64,000 nt of DNA. Source: Gaeumannomyces sp. JS-464. Taxonomy: Eukaryota; Ascomycota; Sordariomycetes; Magnaporthales; Magnaporthaceae. Location of the stretch: the NCBI GenBank assembly GCA_002197995.1, contig NGZR01000007.1, positions 144,399-208,398 on the forward strand, written 5' to 3'. The notes beneath the pieces were generated by a model, which worked only from the letters and a program-made list of their open reading frames with translations, ran no database searches and was not told where the DNA came from. Shown here piece by piece: positions 59,601-64,000 of this stretch. A program made the translations under genes and the position numbers. Numbering within the stretch: the first letter of the stretch is position 1; each line of letters starts with the position of its first letter.

Positions 59601-61629
59601 GATAAGAAAGCGCTGCTCAGGACCGCGCCGCGAGGCCAGCCTGGGACTCTTTGGGTACCTAGGTAGGTAGCCGTGGGGCAGCTCAGGGTCTGATGGCGTA
59701 CAACACTCCCCAAAATATCTATGCCACCGTAGTAGAAATGCCTGAAAATAAGGGAAACAATGCGCGATACCCGACAGTGAAGTATTTGGTCAGCCAGATG
59801 TCGAGGTGGATCAAGTTCCAGATCTGCTTGAAGCCGACAAAAAATGGGGACCGAGAGGAGGAACTGGCCCGCGTTGAGCATTAGAGGTTACCTACCTAGA
59901 CTTCAGATTCGCGTGTTGTTGCTTCGGTGCGGATAGCTTTGGCCGGGAACGACATTGCCTCGTTAGGGGCAGGCTAACATCGTTTTAACGAAATCGACAC
60001 TATACACATTCTCATCGCCGGCCTGGCCGCGAAACCCACTCAAAATATTGGGGGCTAGCTGTATCGATGAGTGGATGAGTCCGCCGGGCTCGCGAAGTCA
60101 TAGTTAAATCCTCAAACGCGGCATAGCTCAGCCTGAGGGAGCCTTCGATTGCCCAAGAGCGACGCAGTGAAAGAAGCCAATTCGAGGTAAACCAATACTG
60201 GTTCAGAGATTGGTGTCGGGTAATTGACTAGGAATCACTAGAAGTAATCCCTGTTCAGCCCGACTACCCTCCCCGACAGTCTTGACATGTTTACCTTCAG
60301 TCCAACATTGTTGAGAGAATAACGAGCTCGTCCCGCCGGGGAAACGAGGGGATATGTGATCACAGCTTGCGCTCTAAGCAGGACTGGCAAACCCAAAGAA
60401 GCTTGTCATCTTAGCTGCATTCCTAAGCATCCCCTCGGTATCTCGGGCCTCCTTCATCAATTATATTGGTGTCCACTGTGTGGGTGGCGGCTGGGCGATG
60501 AATGGCCTTGGCTTGCGGCAACACCAAGCAGCTCGTGCATCGTAGGTGGAACGAGCAAGCAGGTAATATTAAAGCTGGAGGCACGCGGCGGACTACTAGG
60601 CAAGGTCTCGTCTAGAAGACTGTCAGGACGACGGAGACATTAACGCCGGCGACTGATGTCCTATACCAGACCAGAGCCGAAGCTCGATTTTTGGTGAATA
60701 GAATTTGAGCTGTGGCCCAGGCTTCGGGGGATTTACCTAAAATATCAGGAACACATCGCGGCTCCTAGGCGATAATGTTAGAGTTGAGGGACAGGGGTCC
60801 GTGAGACCAGATGCTTGATATAGATACTACTTTGCTGATGAAATCCGTTTTATCCTGATGTCCTCCTGGATACATTTCGGTATTTACGGCTGGGTGTGCT
60901 AGGTGGTGGCTGTCACATTCCTCTATCAGGGACATAGATGGCAAGGCTGAGCCAGGAAGGGGCAAGGCTGGATTGAGAATGAATGGCGTCCGTCGGTGGG
61001 TTGGCGGGTTGGGATGGAACTTGAAGGTTGCATAATTCCATGCTAGTTCGGTTTTTGGGCGGTGGCTGGGCAAGAGAAAGAAGGTTGCGCCGGCGGGAGC
61101 CGAATAGTGGCGCTCAGTGATTCTGTCGGCTTCAGGCAGGAGCGAAGAAAGAGAAATCACTCTCGCCGCAGCTGAAAATCAAAATGCATCTCATAATGTG
61201 GACGGGAGGCGGGTATTCCTGAATGTATCCCGCACGCCCCGAGTCTTGGCATTGAATGGACTTGGAAGCTTCCAACTCCACTTTGCGGCAGGTCCAGGGA
61301 TAGTTCAAAGGTCGTTGCTGCCGTGTTCGACTAGACCCACAGTTTGTCGCGCTACTATTCGCCAAAACTCGTCGCCTGAGCAGCCCGCGTTTCCACCCAG
61401 CTCCCGTCACTTTCATTGTGCTCAAACAGCATTTTGCACCCTGCCGAAAACAGGTGCGAGGCTGGAAGAGCGGACGGAAGCATTATCCATCCCAGAGACG
61501 GATAACCGTGCATCTTCTTTTCTCCCTCTCACCGCATGAACATGCAGCAAGACGATACCCCGCGCGATTGATTAACCACGAACGAGGGCACCGGCTGCTG
61601 CTGCTTGAGGTTCCTTCACGCGCGACACC
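56682..61629. other. Divergent intergenic region, 4.9 kb
   Basis: This lies between the bHLH gene (-) and the MLP1-like gene (+). Open frames such as - 56736-57596 and + 57489-58205 show no domain and look like leader or intergenic sequence. Several palindromic CCTAGGTAGG-type motifs are present at 58295-58347, 59654-59670 and 59888-59900. Confidence 0.55.
58295..58347. repeat. Cluster of CCTAGGTAGG-type palindromic motifs
   Basis: The stretch contains TACCTGGCAGGT, TACCTAGGTAGG, ACCTAAGTACCT and CTAGGTAGGTAT in succession, so half-sites of TACCTAGG occur on both strands. Related copies occur at 30911-30937, 59654-59670 and 59888-59900. Confidence 0.7.
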
Positions 61630-64000
61630 ATGGCGGCCGCCGTGGACCTGGACTATTTGTCCAGCCATTTAAGCCTGCCTCGCGACACTATCACCGCGGT
61701 CGCAACCGATCCAACCGCCGACCTCGTCAGCGCTATTCTCAATGCTGTCGCTACGAAGGCGCGCGAGTTCGATGTTCTCTATTCCGAAAAGCTCCAACTC
61801 GGTATTGAGCTTGAAAATGCCGTCCGCAGTTCAGAGTCGCGATGCCAGACTTTCAAGGCGACCACAGACAACGCATTGAAGGAAGTCGAGGACCTGCGGC
61901 GCAAACTCCAGGAAGAAGGTAAGCCGCAATGATAGCATTGGTCCGATCATCACGCGTTCCTCACCGCCTTCTGACATGATTTGCCTGCTTGATCTACAGA
62001 AACGTCGCGCCAAACCACCGAGAATCAACTACAGGCCACGAAGTCGGAGACCACGACTCTGGTCTCGCAGGTCGAAACGCTTCGCGCTCGTACTACGTCG
62101 CTCGAGGCCTCGAAACGCGACACTCTGGCAATCCTGGACACCAAGAATGCTGCAAACGCCGAGCTCTCGGAGGAGCTTACAAAAGCAGCATCAGAAAAAT
62201 CTCACCTTAAGCCAGGAATTGAGCCAAATCCAGCAAGAGGTGCAGGCCGCCAAGACTGTTGTGAACAGCGCAAAGTTCCGTGAACAGTCCTTGCGGCAAG
62301 AATTGGAGTTTGCCCAGAAGAACAACGAGTGGTTGGAGACGGAGCTCAAGGCCAAGACGGCGGACGCGTTGAAGTATCGCAAGGAGAAGGGCGAGCGCAT
62401 CGCGGAGCTCCAGCGCCTGAACGATGAAGCGAACTCGACCGTCGATTCCCTCACCAAAAGCGAGCAGCAGCTGCGGTCCCGGCTCGATGCTGCCCAGAAA
62501 AAGACTGAAGAGGCGCTCACCAAGATCCAACAACTCCAGGAGGCTGCCGCGCGCTCGGATGCAGGATACAAGCAGGAGGTCGACACGGCCAAGCGCCTGG
62601 CGGAGGTGTCTCAAGAATACGCCGAGCAGTACAAGAAGGAGATGAGCCAGATCAAGCTTAATCTTGAGCAGGTCAAGGACAACAGCGCTGACGAACTGCG
62701 GAAAGTTCTACAACAACTTGAGCAGGCCCGGGAAGAGTGCAACCAGCTAGAGCAGAAGGAACAACAACTGCAGGCTGAGGTTGATCACCTCCGGGCTATG
62801 ACGTCGTCACAGGGGCACGACACCACTCCAGGCTCCGCGCCTCAAACACCCAAGCCTAACGGATCATTTTTCCGTGCCGCTTCTCCCTTCGGAACCCCCG
62901 GCTCGCTCCGTATCAAGTCATCCATCACCGCTACCCAAGCGATGGAGGAGCTGCACAGGGTCAAAGGCGAGCTGGTTGGCGAGAAGCGCCGCAATCGCAA
63001 TCTGACGCAGGAGCTTGAAGATATAATGAATGCACTTGAGGCCAAGGGGCCAGAATTTAGCGAGCTCCAAGAGGAGGCCGAGCGGCTTCGACACGAGAAT
63101 GTGCAGATGACACGCATCGCCGACGAGAGCTTCCAGGAGCGTGACCTGGCCAAGAAGTCTGCCCGCAAGGCCGAGGCTGCACTCAACACCTCGCAGGCAG
63201 AAATCAGGCTCCTTCGCGCCCAGATGAGGGATCTGAGCACACAGGTTCAGGTCCTCATCTTTAACATGCATGCTCGCGAAAAGGGTCTCGATCAGCTCAC
63301 CGACGAAGAGGCTGATCATTTCGCCAAGCTCCAGCGTGGCGAAGTCTCGGACAACTCTCTGAACGACATGTCTGATACGCACGTCTTCATCACAGAGAAG
63401 TTTGTGGCCTTCAAGGACATAGCTGAGCTTCAGGAGAAGAACCAGGAATTGCTTAGGGTCACTCGCGATCTTGCCGACAAGTTCGAAAATGAAGAGGCCA
63501 TGGCTGCTAAGAGACAGGCCGCGGAGGACCAAGAAGAAGTTCTGAAGCTCCGAGACCTCGTGTCGAAACTTCAGGATGAGTCAAAGTCACTGACAACCCG
63601 CATGAAGAGCTACATGACCGAGCGGGACATGTTCAGACGCATGCTCCAGCAGAAGGCGAGCGCTGGCGAGATCAACTCTGTCATCGGTAACTCTGTCGAC
63701 GGCAGGGAAGTGCTTGCTAGCATCGAGCAAAACAACCCCGATGACCATGATCTTAGCGCTGCGCTGCGTGAGCTCCAGGCCAACTTCGATGCTTACCGCA
63801 ACGAGCAGGGCGTTGACCTGCAAGCCGCGCGGGAGCAGGCCAAGCAACTTTCTGAGGAGAAGAGCGCGCTGCAGGGCGAGGTGGCCAGGCTGAACAGCCA
63901 GCTGGCCCTGGTCAACGAGCGCTACGAGATCTTGCAGGTGACCAACGCGGATCTCGAGAGCCAGAAAGACCATCTTAAGAAACGAAACCAAGATCTGTCT
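61630..64000 (+). CDS. MLP1/TPR-type nuclear-basket nucleoporin, N-terminal part (runs off the window)
   Basis: MLP/TPR proteins are long coiled-coil filaments of the nuclear pore basket, with roles in mRNA surveillance, SUMO protease anchoring and spindle checkpoint function. Exon 1 is 61630-61918 (MAAAVDLDYLSSHLSL); the intron is 61919-61999 (gtaagc..ctacag); exon 2 runs to the end of the window. Nearly the whole visible sequence is heptad-repeat coiled coil. Typical TPR blocks are KFREQSLRQELEFAQKNNEW followed by LETELKAKTADALKYR, and later TQVQVLIFNMHAREKG. A Pro/Ser-rich break lies near FFRAASPFGTPGSLRIKSSI. At the A run 62181-62184 one A appears extra; removing it joins ELTKQ to HQKNLTLSQEL, and the frame then stays open to base 64000. 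The gene is incomplete at the 3' end. Confidence 0.9.

Noticed and set aside
1..64000. CRISPR arrays, bacterial operons or phage genes
   Set aside because: Spliced eukaryotic genes occupy the window and no regularly spaced direct repeats are present.

Overview
This is nuclear DNA from a filamentous ascomycete, most likely a Sordariomycete. The genes are eukaryotic, split by short GT-AG introns (about 46-200 nt) with ACTGAC/CTAAC-like branch sites. The beta-tubulin has 447 residues and the usual cluster of tiny 5' exons. DNA is GC-rich and intergenic spaces are long. A Magnaporthales origin is my guess from the combination of traits; the sequence alone does not prove it.

Layout. 1.3-5.4 kb: a large Ser/Pro-rich protein of unknown function (+). 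7.8-9.7 kb: beta-tubulin (+). 10.2-11.5 kb: a CWC16/Saf4 (CCDC130-type) splicing factor (-). 12.3-13.3 kb: a small protein with a ubiquitin-like segment and an in-frame TGA (+). 13.3-34.3 kb: about 21 kb without a convincing gene, ending at a bZIP regulator (34.3-35.5 kb, +), then another 4.7 kb without genes. 40.2-41.6 kb: CIA30-domain protein (+). 42.7-44.1 kb: E2 ubiquitin-conjugating enzyme Ubc8/UBE2H (-). 45.8-47.0 kb: ketopantoate hydroxymethyltransferase (+). 47.3-47.9 kb: ATG12 (-). 49.4-51.6 kb: DBF4, the Cdc7 kinase regulator (-). 52.6-54.3 kb: Icp55 mitochondrial aminopeptidase (+). 55.0-56.7 kb: a tyrosine-type (SREBP/SrbB-like) bHLH factor (-). 61.6 kb to the window end: the N-terminal part of an MLP1/TPR nuclear-basket protein (+).

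These are housekeeping and regulatory genes, not an operon or metabolic cluster; neighbours share only promoters or 3' regions. The most striking observation is in the Ubc8 gene. The conserved reading frame is restored only if a single-nucleotide exon (T at 43620, minus strand) is spliced between two well-formed introns. The same gene also has an 8-nt exon.

A caution applies throughout. Eight genes need one to three single-base corrections, mostly in C/G or A runs, to stay open (positions are given with each gene). I read these as sequencing or assembly indels rather than as gene decay. The other features worth attention are the long gene-poor tract around the bZIP gene, its abundant poly(A/T) tracts, and a 599-codon open frame ending 26 bp before the bZIP start codon.
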